Origin: Betaproteobacteria bacterium
Lineage (GTDB): Bacteria > Pseudomonadota > Gammaproteobacteria > Burkholderiales > SG8-41
Direction: 5' to 3'
Length of the DNA stretch: 29,459 bases
NCBI GenBank assembly: GCA_025363575.1
Contig: JANYDM010000029.1
Coordinates: forward strand, 1 to 29,459
Both the position numbers and the translations under genes were made by a program. Below the pieces are notes generated by a model that saw only the letters and a program-made list of their open reading frames with translations, searched no databases and had not been told where the DNA came from. This document shows, in pieces, positions 14,462-22,565 of this stretch. Each line of letters starts with the position of its first letter. Position 1 is the first letter of the stretch.

Positions 14462-15753
14462 CAGGCTGCCCGCCATTTGCCGCCCATCACATCGCGCGGA
14501 TCTGTAATCGATCCGGTCAATGCCGAAGCCGCTACTGTCGCCGCCGAACCAACCCAGATTTCCGATTTGGAATTACCAAGCCGGCCTTTGAAGTTGCGGT
14601 TGGCGCTCGATATCGCCACGTCGCCGTCGCCCATGATGAGATGGCCGGTGATGTTGACGCAGGTGCCGCAGCCCGCTGCCTCGACCGACGCGCCCGCCTG
14701 CGTCAGCGCTTCGATCAGTCCTTCGCGTGCGGCGCTGAGATAAACCTCGCGCGACGCCGGCGTGATTATCATGCGCACGCCTTTTGCAATGCGCTGACCT
14801 TTCAATATGGCGGCGGCCTGCCGGATGTCGTCGAGCCGGCCGTTGGTGCAGGTGCCGATCAGCGCGAAATTGATTTTCTGGCCTTTGACTTCGGGCACGC
14901 CGATCACGTCGTCGATCTGGTGGTTGCGCGCGACTTGCGGCGCCAGCGCAGACGCGTCGATTTCGATGCGTTCCGCATAGACGGCATCGGCGTCGGCTTT
15001 GACCGCGTTCGGTGCGCGCGCCTTGTGCGCCTTGAGCCAGGCGAAGGTTTTTTCGTCGGCTTCGAGTATCGCGGCCTTCGCGCCCAGCTCGGCGGCATGA
15101 TTCGACAGCGTCATGCGGTCGTCGATGTCCATCGCGGACACCGCGCTGCCGGTGTATTCGAGCGCGCAGTAGTTGGCGCCCTCGGCACCGAATCGACCGA
15201 GCATGGTCAGCGTGATGTCTTTGGCCCATACGCCCGGTTGCAATTTGCCCTTCAATTCGATGCGTATCGTCTCGGGCACGCGGAACCACAGCTTGCCGGT
15301 CATCATCACCGCCGACAGATCGGTGCCTTCGACGCCGGTGCCGAACGCGTTGAAAGCACCGTAGGTGACGGAATGCGTATCCGTGCCGACAATCACGTCG
15401 CCGCAAGTCAGGTGCCCGCCTTCCGGCATGACCTGATGACAGATGCCGTCGCCAACGTCGTAGAGCACCGCGCCATGCTTGTCCGCGAACTCACGCATAT
15501 CTCGATGGGTGTTGGCCGCTTCGATATTCGGCGGCGGGGAGTAGTGATCGAGCACGATGGCCGTCTTTGCCGCGAACGGCAACGCGAATTTTTCATTGCC
15601 CGCGCCTATCTTCTGGATCATTTTGAGCGCGTTGGACGCGCGCGCGTCGTGCAGCATCGCAAAATCGACGCTGGCCACCACCACATCGCCAGCGCGCACG
15701 GGTTTGCCGCCGGCGTGCGCCGCCAGTATCTTCTCGGCGATCGTGTAACCCAT
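14461..15753 (-). CDS. Aconitase-family hydro-lyase large subunit (LeuC/DmdA-like)
   Basis: The 430-residue protein carries the [4Fe-4S] ligands Cys302 (GTCTNGR), Cys362 and Cys365 (GCGTCVN), and aconitase motifs VGTDTHSVTYGAFNAFGTGVEGTD and TPASREVYLS. The length and two-subunit arrangement match the shorter archaeal-type LeuC/homoaconitase/dimethylmaleate-hydratase branch, not the ~466-residue bacterial LeuC. It would hydrate or dehydrate a branched di- or tricarboxylate in the cytoplasm. GGAGGACAG precedes the ATG. No leuA or leuB lies alongside, which argues against leucine biosynthesis; the neighbours suggest catabolism. There is a 114-bp gap to the upstream Bug gene. Confidence 0.92.
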   Translation of the reverse strand: MGYTIAEKILAAHAGGKPVRAGDVVVASVDFAMLHDARASNALKMIQKIGAGNEKFALPFAAKTAIVLDHYSPPPNIEAANTHRDMREFADKHGAVLYDVGDGICHQVMPEGGHLTCGDVIVGTDTHSVTYGAFNAFGTGVEGTDLSAVMMTGKLWFRVPETIRIELKGKLQPGVWAKDITLTMLGRFGAEGANYCALEYTGSAVSAMDIDDRMTLSNHAAELGAKAAILEADEKTFAWLKAHKARAPNAVKADADAVYAERIEIDASALAPQVARNHQIDDVIGVPEVKGQKINFALIGTCTNGRLDDIRQAAAILKGQRIAKGVRMIITPASREVYLSAAREGLIEALTQAGASVEAAGCGTCVNITGHLIMGDGDVAISSANRNFKGRLGNSKSEIWVGSAATVAASALTGSITDPRDVMGGKWRAA

Positions 15754-15867
15754 CTGTCCTCCGGGATATTGCTGCCTGTGCCGCCAGGAACGCCGCGCCG
15801 GACTTCCGCGCAGGCATGAGAGCGCCGATTTTAGCAGGGAATCACAACGCGTTCCGCGCGCGCCGCA

Positions 15868-16842
15868 CTACTCCGGAAGGATCCCGGCCGCCTTCACCAC
15901 TTTGCCCCATTTATCGTAATCGGTCTTCATATAAGCCGCGAATTCGCGCGGACTGCCGCCGATTGCTTCGGCACCCTCATTGGCAAAACGCGCTTTCACG
16001 TCGGCATCGACGAGCATGCGCGCAACCTCGGCGTTCAGCCGGTCGACGATTTCCGCCGGTGTTGCCGGCGGCGCGAACATGCCCCACCACTGGCTCGACT
16101 CGAAACCCGGTATCGTTTCGGCGACCGCCGGCACTTCTTTTATCGCTTCCACGCGCTTCAGGCCTGTCACCGCGACTGCGCGCAGCCTGCCCGCGCGTAT
16201 CTGCGTCAACGCCGTTGGAATCGCCGTGAACAACACTGACACCTGTCCCGCCACCAGGTCGATCACCGCGGGCGGGCCGCCCTTGTACGGAATATGCGTG
16301 AGATTGACGTGGGCCTGCAGCTTGAACAACTCGCCGGTCAGGTGACTCAGCGTGCCGCTGCCGTTGGACGCATAGTTGATCGTGCCGGGGCGCGCTTTCG
16401 CGAGATCGATCAGGTCTTTCACGACGCGCACCGGCAGCGACGGGTGCACGACCAGCAGATTGGGCGCCGACGCGATCTCGATGACGGGCGAAAAATCGCG
16501 CAGCGGATCATAAAGCGGTTTGCGCGTGAGATGCGGCGCAATCGAATGCGTGCTCGACGACGTGACCAGCAGCGTGTAGCCGTCGGGCGCAGCACGCGCG
16601 ACCATGTCCGAACCTATCATGCCGCCCGCGCCGGAACGATTGTCGACGATGACCTGCTGGCCGAATACCGCGCCGAGCTTTTGCGCGAGCGCCCGCGCGA
16701 AAAGATCGGTGCCGCCGCTCGGCGGAAACGGCGCCACGACACGGATCGGTTTAGCGGGATAATTCTGTGCAAAGGCCGCCGGCGGCATGATCGCCAGGGC
16801 ACTGCCGAACCCGAAGATTGCGATGAATTTTGCGGTGTTCAC
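15868..16842 (-). CDS. Bug/TctC-family periplasmic solute-binding protein
   Basis: The 324-residue protein has a signal peptide (FIAIFGFGSALAIMPPAAFA, then QNYPAKPIRV) and canonical Bug motifs: PFPPSGGTDLFARALA, VIVDNRSGAGGMIGSD, AAPDGYTLL, IPYKGGPPAVIDLVAGQV and VPAVAETIPGFES. The Asp of the GGTD loop, which coordinates carboxylate ligands in this family, is present. The frame opens at 16890, but GTG 16842 is chosen because AGGAGG lies six bases upstream and the signal peptide then has normal length. It lies between the sulfotransferase and the aconitase pair. Confidence 0.92.
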   Translation of the reverse strand: MNTAKFIAIFGFGSALAIMPPAAFAQNYPAKPIRVVAPFPPSGGTDLFARALAQKLGAVFGQQVIVDNRSGAGGMIGSDMVARAAPDGYTLLVTSSSTHSIAPHLTRKPLYDPLRDFSPVIEIASAPNLLVVHPSLPVRVVKDLIDLAKARPGTINYASNGSGTLSHLTGELFKLQAHVNLTHIPYKGGPPAVIDLVAGQVSVLFTAIPTALTQIRAGRLRAVAVTGLKRVEAIKEVPAVAETIPGFESSQWWGMFAPPATPAEIVDRLNAEVARMLVDADVKARFANEGAEAIGGSPREFAAYMKTDYDKWGKVVKAAGILPE

Positions 16843-16874
16843 CCGGCGCCTCCTCGCGTTCTGCATCACCTGAG

Positions 16875-17885
16875 CTAGTTCATGCCCCACAGCTTCGACT
16901 CCCGTCCGCTGTCCGACCAGACACCCTGCTCGCGGCGCTGCTTGCGGCGCTCTTCGTGCCAGCGCCGGTAGGCAACGTTCTCCGGGTTGGTGACGGTATC
17001 GCTCTCAAGCATTTTGGCCGCCTGCCGCGCCTCGACCGGCCGCGCTCCGCCCGCAACGGGATAATCAAATAACTGGAGCGTGGGGCCGATAAGCGCCTCG
17101 AGCGCTGCGACGTCGGACGCAGGCAGGCGGGTGCGGTACATCCCGCAGAATTGCGTGGAAATCGGTCGCGCGGTTTTTGCATGCAATGGATGCTCGCTCC
17201 ACGCTCGCGCCGACGGCGTGTCGTGCGGTGCCAGCATGCGCTGATCGAACGGCTCGCCGATAAACCCGCACAGTTTCCGGATCGTGCTTTCCGGCGCTGC
17301 GCACAGATCTTCATAGCGTATTTCCAGAAATGCGGCGGCCGGCAAATCGCGCGCGAAATCGCGCACCGACAGCACGTAGCGCTGCCACAGGTAAGCGCCC
17401 GAATAGACCGCATAGGGCCACAGCAGTGAATCGGATATGTCGATCGCCTGATCGCGGCCGTCGCGCACGATGTGGATGAACTGTGCGTTCGGATACAGCG
17501 CGCGTATCTCATCCATCCAGAAACTGTTGCGCGGCGTCTTCTCGCCCCAGCGCGGCTTGTCTTCCGACTTCGCGTATGCGCGATGCAGCGCCGCGTACAA
17601 ACCGCCGAACGTCTGTTCGTCAGCGGCAGCAACCAGTTCGGCCGCTGCCGGCTTGATCGGCCATTTGCCGACGGTGGGCGTGGCAAGCATGTCTTCCGCG
17701 AGCGCCAGCAGGTTGGCCGGCTGGCGCAAATCGCCATAGCTATAAAGGTAGGGATAAACGAGATCGAACAGCCAGTCGGGCGGCGGCACCGCCAGTCGCG
17801 GATGCGCGTTGAGTATCAAACGCAGCAGCGTCGAGCCCGAGCGCGGCGCGCTGACGATGAATACCGGTTTGTCGTGAGTCCTCAT
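16875..17885 (-). CDS. Sulfotransferase family protein (PAPS-dependent)
   Basis: The 336-residue protein begins with the 5'-phosphosulfate loop VFIVSAPRSGSTLLRLIL (residues ~8-25) and has the 3'-phosphate-binding strand-helix FIHIVRDGRDQAIDI (~residues 138-152), the two PAPS-binding elements of the family. RWGEKTPRNSFW, a conserved bacterial sulfotransferase motif, precedes the second. It would transfer sulfate from PAPS to a hydroxyl or amine; the acceptor is unknown. The C-terminal ~40 residues are highly charged. An ATG at 17885 follows the enolase-superfamily stop by 14 bp, so it is in the operon, where a sulfotransferase is unexpected. Confidence 0.88.
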   Translation of the reverse strand: MRTHDKPVFIVSAPRSGSTLLRLILNAHPRLAVPPPDWLFDLVYPYLYSYGDLRQPANLLALAEDMLATPTVGKWPIKPAAAELVAAADEQTFGGLYAALHRAYAKSEDKPRWGEKTPRNSFWMDEIRALYPNAQFIHIVRDGRDQAIDISDSLLWPYAVYSGAYLWQRYVLSVRDFARDLPAAAFLEIRYEDLCAAPESTIRKLCGFIGEPFDQRMLAPHDTPSARAWSEHPLHAKTARPISTQFCGMYRTRLPASDVAALEALIGPTLQLFDYPVAGGARPVEARQAAKMLESDTVTNPENVAYRRWHEERRKQRREQGVWSDSGRESKLWGMN

Positions 17886-17899
17886 CGAGATGCCCCGGA

Positions 17900-19069
17900 T
17901 CAGCGGCGCTGCGACAGCTTGCGCACGAGCTTTTCATCGACGGTGAGCCCGAGGCCCGGCGTGTCGGGCATCACCAGCTTCTTGTTCTTGAGAACGACAC
18001 CGCCTTCCTTGATCGGCTGGTCCTTGATGCGCAACTGGTAGTCCATGCCGGGGTCACAGCCGACCAAACGCACCGCAGCGTGCAGATGGCCGGTTGCCGT
18101 ATCAAGCAATGCGCTGCCCTGCGTCCAGTCGATGCGTACAGGCAGGTTCGCGGCTTCGGCGATACGCATCATCTGCAGCGCCTTGTAAAAGCCGCCGCAC
18201 TTGCCGAGCTTGAGGCTCACCATGTCGGCGGGCTTTTCGGATGCAATCTGTATCATCGTCGCGAGATTCTGGATCGCTTCGTCGGCGACGACTTTCTGCG
18301 GTATTGCCGCAGTGATCGCAGCCAGGCCTTTCAGGTCGTAGAACGGCACCGGCTGCTCGATCGCAACATTCGCGACGCCCGCGAAACGCCGGGTGAAAAT
18401 TTCGATCGTGTCCTTGGCAGTGCCCCACATCTGGTTGGGATCCGCGATGACCAGCATCTCGCCTGGCACGACTTCGATCATCGCTTCCAGCCTGTCCGCG
18501 TCGGCATCCAGCGACTCGAGGTGCCCGGTCATTTTCGGCTCGAAGCAGGTATAGCCTTTGGCGATCAGCTTCAGCGCGTGCTCGGCCATGCGCTTCGGCT
18601 CGGCGCGCGGCATGGTGGCGAGCTGGCCGAATGTTTTCTGAAACGCTCCACCCAGCAGGTTGTAGATCGGCTGTCCCGAAGCCTTACCCATGATGTCGTA
18701 GAGCGCGATGTCGATGGAACTGCGCGCGCCCGCATTGCCCTGCAGGAACAGATGATCGAGCGCCGAATGGATGGCGCCGATCTGGAACGGGTCCTTGCCC
18801 ATGATCGTGCGGCCGAACAACGCGACCGTCGCGAGGATGCCGGCCTGGGTTTCGCTCGTTACCGGATGCGCGCACGCTTCGCCCCAGCCGACGATGCCTT
18901 CGTCGGTGGAGATTTTGACGAAGACATTTTCTTTGTATTGAATGTTGGCGAACCAGCCCTCGCGCGCGTGCACCATGCTGCCTTTTTTCTTGCTGCTGCC
19001 GAACAGCGCGTGATATTCGTCGGTCGGCTCGTACCAGACCGGTATTGCCTCGACTTTCGTGATCTTCAT
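17900..19069 (-). CDS. Enolase-superfamily enzyme, mandelate racemase/muconate lactonizing type (second copy)
   Basis: The 389-residue protein shows the capping domain with GWGEACAHP and SIDIALYDIMGKASGQPIY, and barrel motifs CFEPKMTG, VIADPNQMWG (metal Asp), AIEQPVPFYDL (metal Glu), VADEAI (metal Asp) and SLKLGKCGGFYKA (Lys). It differs clearly from the copy at 12840-13961: the first Lys motif lacks the KxK pattern (EPK), so its chemistry may be different. Likely reactions are dehydration or epimerisation of a hydroxy- or sugar-acid. GGAGGAG sits just before the ATG. The gap to the carboxyltransferase stop is 21 bp. Confidence 0.9.
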   Translation of the reverse strand: MKITKVEAIPVWYEPTDEYHALFGSSKKKGSMVHAREGWFANIQYKENVFVKISTDEGIVGWGEACAHPVTSETQAGILATVALFGRTIMGKDPFQIGAIHSALDHLFLQGNAGARSSIDIALYDIMGKASGQPIYNLLGGAFQKTFGQLATMPRAEPKRMAEHALKLIAKGYTCFEPKMTGHLESLDADADRLEAMIEVVPGEMLVIADPNQMWGTAKDTIEIFTRRFAGVANVAIEQPVPFYDLKGLAAITAAIPQKVVADEAIQNLATMIQIASEKPADMVSLKLGKCGGFYKALQMMRIAEAANLPVRIDWTQGSALLDTATGHLHAAVRLVGCDPGMDYQLRIKDQPIKEGGVVLKNKKLVMPDTPGLGLTVDEKLVRKLSQRR

Positions 19070-19090
19070 GGTCTCCTCCGATGTTTTCTT

Positions 19091-20563
19091 TTAGTAGCTG
19101 GTCGGCCAGTTGGCCAGCCGGTGCTGGCCGACGCCGTTAGTCAATCTCAGCGTGTGCGTATCGAGCATTTCCTTCAGGTACTCGCGCGTCTCGCGCGGGT
19201 CGAGTACTTCCTTGACGCCGAACACTGCGGCGAGATCGTAGGCAGAGCCGTGGCGCGCCATTTCCGCGAGCAGCACGCCGAATTTTTCCGGATCGTCTTC
19301 CTCTTTCACTCCGTGCACGACCGTAACCGCCGTGCGCGGATTCATGAAGCTGACTTCGGTCGTCCACCATGCGGCGATTTCGTCGGCGATACCTGCACCA
19401 CCCATATTGATGAAACCGCGGCCGTAGCTTTTGCGCAGGATGATGCTGATCCTGGGCACGCTGACCTGCAGCAGCGCGTTCATCCAGTTGATGACCTTGC
19501 CGATCACGCCGCGTTTTTCCGCGTCAGGCCCGATGAGGAAGCCGGGCTGGTCCTGCAGGAACACGAGCGGAATGTTGTAGCAGTCGCACAGCACTATGAA
19601 ATCGGTCGCCTTGCTGCAAGCGTCGGCCTCCATCGCGCCGCCCTTGAATTGCGGATTGTTGGCAATCACGCCGACCGGCTTGCCATCGATACGCACGAGA
19701 GCGGTCGTGAGGCTGCGGCCGAATCTTTCCTTGATTTCGAAAAAGCTCCCGGTATCGGCGATCATGCGTATCACTTTGCGCACGTCGTACACCTGCGCCT
19801 GCGACTCGGGTACCAGATCGAGTATGTTTTTAATCGCATCGTCGGAACCCGCAGGCACTTCCGCCACCGGCGGCGGCTGGCGGTTATTGGTCGGCAGGTA
19901 ACCGAGAAAACGTTTGATCGCATTTATTGCCTGCTCGTCGGTGTCGACGACCATGTCGGCGAAACCCGAATGCTCGGCAAGCACCTGCCAGCCACCGAGC
20001 TCTTCCGGCGTGACTTCGCGGCCGAGCGCCATCGAAACTACGCGCGGACTCGCCACTGCCATCACCGCGCCTTTGCGCATCACGCAAAAGTCGGCGCAGC
20101 ACGCGTGCCATGCTGCCGAGCCGAACGCATTGCCGAGTATCGCCGCGGCCCACGGCGCCTCGCGCGTGCGCAGGAAACGGTTGCCTTCGACGTTCATGCC
20201 CATGCCTTCGCCCATGATGTCGGGCATGCGCACGCCGGTCGACTCGCCGAGAAAGACCACGGGAAAGCCGCGGCGCCCGCTGGTGTCCTTGACGTGCGAC
20301 ATCTTGCGGTTGTTGGTGTAGCTCGACGACGAGCCCTTGACCGTGAAGTCATAGCCGACCACGCCGACGCGCCTGCCTTCAAGTTTGCCGAAGCCGGTGA
20401 TCTTGCCGTCGGCCGGCGTCGATTCGCGCATTTCCGGAATATAGGAAACACCGAACAGGCCCGACTCGCGGAACGTGCCGGGATCGAGCAGCAGGTCAAT
20501 GCGCTCGCGCGCGCTCAGTATCCCGTCCTGACGGCGCCGGGACAATTTGCGCTCGCCGCCCAT
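19091..20563 (-). CDS. Biotin-dependent acyl-CoA carboxyltransferase subunit (PccB/AccD5-like)
   Basis: Both crotonase-fold halves of the carboxyltransferase family are present in 490 residues: ARERIDLLLDPGTF, VVGYDFTVKGSSSSY, GGWQVLAEHSGFADMVVDTDEQA in the first half; FFEIKERFGRSLTTALVRIDGKPVGVIANNP, DFIVLCDCYNIPLVFLQDQPGFLIG and YGRGFINMGG in the second. It would carboxylate or decarboxylate an acyl-CoA via carboxybiotin, but no biotin carboxylase or biotin-carrier gene is in the window. Homology seems to continue upstream in frame (FGDRIREHEARTHVAQA) to the citrate-synthase stop, yet no ATG, GTG or TTG occurs there; the ATG at 20563 is the first usable start and lacks a clear ribosome-binding site. 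Confidence 0.88.
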   Translation of the reverse strand: MGGERKLSRRRQDGILSARERIDLLLDPGTFRESGLFGVSYIPEMRESTPADGKITGFGKLEGRRVGVVGYDFTVKGSSSSYTNNRKMSHVKDTSGRRGFPVVFLGESTGVRMPDIMGEGMGMNVEGNRFLRTREAPWAAAILGNAFGSAAWHACCADFCVMRKGAVMAVASPRVVSMALGREVTPEELGGWQVLAEHSGFADMVVDTDEQAINAIKRFLGYLPTNNRQPPPVAEVPAGSDDAIKNILDLVPESQAQVYDVRKVIRMIADTGSFFEIKERFGRSLTTALVRIDGKPVGVIANNPQFKGGAMEADACSKATDFIVLCDCYNIPLVFLQDQPGFLIGPDAEKRGVIGKVINWMNALLQVSVPRISIILRKSYGRGFINMGGAGIADEIAAWWTTEVSFMNPRTAVTVVHGVKEEDDPEKFGVLLAEMARHGSAYDLAAVFGVKEVLDPRETREYLKEMLDTHTLRLTNGVGQHRLANWPTSY

Positions 20564-20633
20564 CGCCTGCGCGACATGCGTGCGCGCCTCATGCTCCCTG
20601 ATGCGGTCGCCGAACTTGACGCCGCCTTCTGAC

Positions 20634-21749
20634 TCAGCGTTCGTCGAGCCGAAGAAACCTCCGGGGTTGGAGTCCGGTATAGCTGGAACTCGGGTGGATC
20701 AAGCGGTTGTTGCCGCGCTGCTCGCCGACATGCGCGATCAGCCCCGGCAACCGGGCGAGGAAAAACATCGGCGGGAACAGGCCGACCGGCAGACCGCATT
20801 TTTCATAAATGATCGCCGTGTAGTAATCGAGGTTGGCGAACATCTGGCGCTCGCGCATCAGCACGTCCTCGATGCGCGCCGCAATTTCGTAGAGGACGGG
20901 CGTGCCCGCCTGCTCGCACAGCTTCTGCGCCCACGGCCGGTTGATTATATTGCGCGGGTCCGATTTGCTATACGCGCGCTGGCCGAATCCCGGAATGCGC
21001 GCCTTCTTCGCCAGCATGTCCAGCACCGCGGCCTCCGCCTCGCCGGCAGATTTGAATTGCGAGATGAACCGCAAAACCGCTGCGTTTGCGCTGCCGTGCA
21101 GCGGTCCTTTCAACGTCGAGATTGCCGCGACGAAAGATGAATACGCGTCTGACAACGTCGATGCGGCGACCCGTGCCGCAAAGGTCGACGCATTGAAATC
21201 ATGTTCTGCATAGACAATCAACGACACTTCTATCGCGCGCCGGCGCAGCGCATCCGGCGGCGTGCCGTGCAGCAGTGTCAGCAAATTGCCCGCGACGTCA
21301 GGCTCACTGCTGCCGGTTTTCACGGCCTTGCCGCCATGGTGGCGGTGATGCCAGTAGAGCAGCGCGGTCGGCAGGCAGGCCATCACGCGCTCGCCGACTG
21401 CGGCAAGTCCGTGTTCTTTGGTTTCCGGCTCGAGGCTGCCCAGCACCGAGCAGGCAGTGCGCAATACGTCCATCGGATCGGCTTCTGCAGGCAGCTGATC
21501 GAGCACTGCGGCCAACGGCGCCGGCAGCGCGCGCAGTCCAGCGATACGCTGCCGGTATTCCTCCAACTGAGCGCTGGTCGGCAGATCGCCCTTGACCAGC
21601 AGGTAGGCGACCTCTTCGTAGCCGGCCTCGCTGGCCAGGTCTTCAATCGCGTAGCCGCGGTAATACAGGCGGTCGGACTGCTTGTCGGCAAGGCACACCT
21701 TGGTCTCGTCGACCACGACGCCATCCAGCCCCCGTGCGATTGCGTTCAT
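20634..21749 (-). CDS. Citrate synthase family protein with altered active site
   Basis: The 371-residue protein is a full-length short-type citrate/2-methylcitrate synthase: RGYAIEDLA, EVAYLLVKGDLP, LIVYAEHDFNASTFAAR (His183), KGPLHGSANAAV (catalytic His218), and NLDYYTAIIY (catalytic Asp308). The conserved PGFGHRVY motif reads PGFGQRAY, with Gln257 in place of the catalytic/oxaloacetate-binding His, and the RP motif near the C-terminus reads LIHP (His352), replacing an Arg that binds the product carboxylate. Family members condense acetyl- or propionyl-CoA with oxaloacetate; here the 2-oxoacid partner probably differs. GGAGGGGG precedes the ATG. It is the first gene of the 13-gene run, divergent from a Crp-type regulator. 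Confidence 0.88.
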   Translation of the reverse strand: MNAIARGLDGVVVDETKVCLADKQSDRLYYRGYAIEDLASEAGYEEVAYLLVKGDLPTSAQLEEYRQRIAGLRALPAPLAAVLDQLPAEADPMDVLRTACSVLGSLEPETKEHGLAAVGERVMACLPTALLYWHHRHHGGKAVKTGSSEPDVAGNLLTLLHGTPPDALRRRAIEVSLIVYAEHDFNASTFAARVAASTLSDAYSSFVAAISTLKGPLHGSANAAVLRFISQFKSAGEAEAAVLDMLAKKARIPGFGQRAYSKSDPRNIINRPWAQKLCEQAGTPVLYEIAARIEDVLMRERQMFANLDYYTAIIYEKCGLPVGLFPPMFFLARLPGLIAHVGEQRGNNRLIHPSSSYTGLQPRRFLRLDER

Positions 21750-21884
21750 GCCCCCTCCGATAATTATTGTTTGTGCTGTACTGCATGCATTGCACCAGAA
21801 GCGCGCCGGCCGGTCTGTCTCCGCGGCGACAGTTCGTGAATTAGTATTACTATCTGCATCGGATAAACGGGCGGAGCACGAAAC
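21750..21884. promoter_or_regulatory. Divergent promoter region with an operator-like dyad
   Basis: The 135-bp gap between the citrate-synthase-like gene and the regulator gene should hold both promoters. A dyad CTGTC-T-CCGCGG-C-GACAG (21815-21832) is symmetric except for one base pair, a plausible site for a dimeric Crp-type regulator. A TGCATGCA palindrome lies at 21782-21789. The AT-rich TTAGTATTACTAT (21841-21853) could contain the regulator's -10 element. No strong -35/-10 pair is obvious. Confidence 0.45.
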
Positions 21885-22565
21885 TTGAGCGTTACCTCGA
21901 CGGACTTTCTCGGCCAGTTGACGGCCGGCGACCGCGAAGGATTGCTGCGGCTGGCGAAACTCCGTTCGTTCCCGCGCGGCCAGTTCGTATTCCGCGTGGG
22001 CGAGCTCAAGCGCGGCGTCTACGTTCTGCTGTCGGGACGCCTCAAGTTTTTCCGCCTCACGCCGGACGGCCGCGAAGTGATTCTGTGGTTCTGCTTTCCG
22101 GGCGAGATCTTCGGGCTCTCGGAGGTTCCTTCCCGCAGCGGGCGCCGCGTCAATGTGCAGGCTTGCGCGGACGCGGAAACGGCGGTCATTTCCGACGCGA
22201 TGTTCAACCGCTACCTCGACACGCACGCCAGCGCCGCGCGCATGTGCCGCCGCACCATGGCCGCGCGCATGGGCATGCTGACCAATACGCTCGTCAACCT
22301 GGTCGCCAACAGCGCATCGGTGCGCGTGGCGAAACTAATCCTGCATCTGGGATTGCACCATGGGACACGCGAAGGCGACTCGATCGACCTCGGGATGCCA
22401 CTCAGCCATCAGGAAATCGGCAACATGGCAGGCGTCAACCGGCAAACCACGACGCGCGTGCTCGGGGATTTAAGCCGGCGCGGCATAGTGCGCATAGCAC
22501 GGCGCCGTGTCCGCATCGAAAACGAAACGGCACTGCATAAACTCATTCATTCCGAAGCGGACTGA
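21885..22565 (+). CDS. Crp/Fnr-family transcriptional regulator
   Basis: The 226-residue protein has an N-terminal cyclic-nucleotide-binding-type barrel (FVFRVGELKRGVYVLLSGRLKFF; FPGEIFGLSEV), a long dimer helix and a C-terminal HTH (MPLSHQEIGNMAGVNRQTTTRVLGDLSRRGIVRI). It lacks the N-terminal cysteine cluster of FNR, so it is not an oxygen-sensing Fe-S FNR; the ligand is unknown. The start is a TTG with GGAG upstream. Divergent to the citrate-synthase-like gene, it is the likely regulator of the 13-gene run and possibly of itself. Its stop faces the HpcH/HpaI gene. Confidence 0.9.
   Translation: MSVTSTDFLGQLTAGDREGLLRLAKLRSFPRGQFVFRVGELKRGVYVLLSGRLKFFRLTPDGREVILWFCFPGEIFGLSEVPSRSGRRVNVQACADAETAVISDAMFNRYLDTHASAARMCRRTMAARMGMLTNTLVNLVANSASVRVAKLILHLGLHHGTREGDSIDLGMPLSHQEIGNMAGVNRQTTTRVLGDLSRRGIVRIARRRVRIENETALHKLIHSEAD

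Noticed and set aside
13958..15753. leuCD of leucine biosynthesis
   Set aside because: No leuA or leuB alongside, archaeal-type length, altered specificity loop in the small subunit, and catabolic neighbours.
14641..15819. 392-codon plus-strand frame over the aconitase large subunit
   Set aside because: Antisense shadow; the minus strand has the Fe-S ligand cysteines and aconitase motifs.
18080..20632. 850-codon open frame on the plus strand
   Set aside because: It lies antisense to the second enolase-superfamily gene and the carboxyltransferase gene, both with full sets of family motifs. Its product is His/Arg/Ala-rich without recognisable domains, as expected from GC-rich antisense frames.
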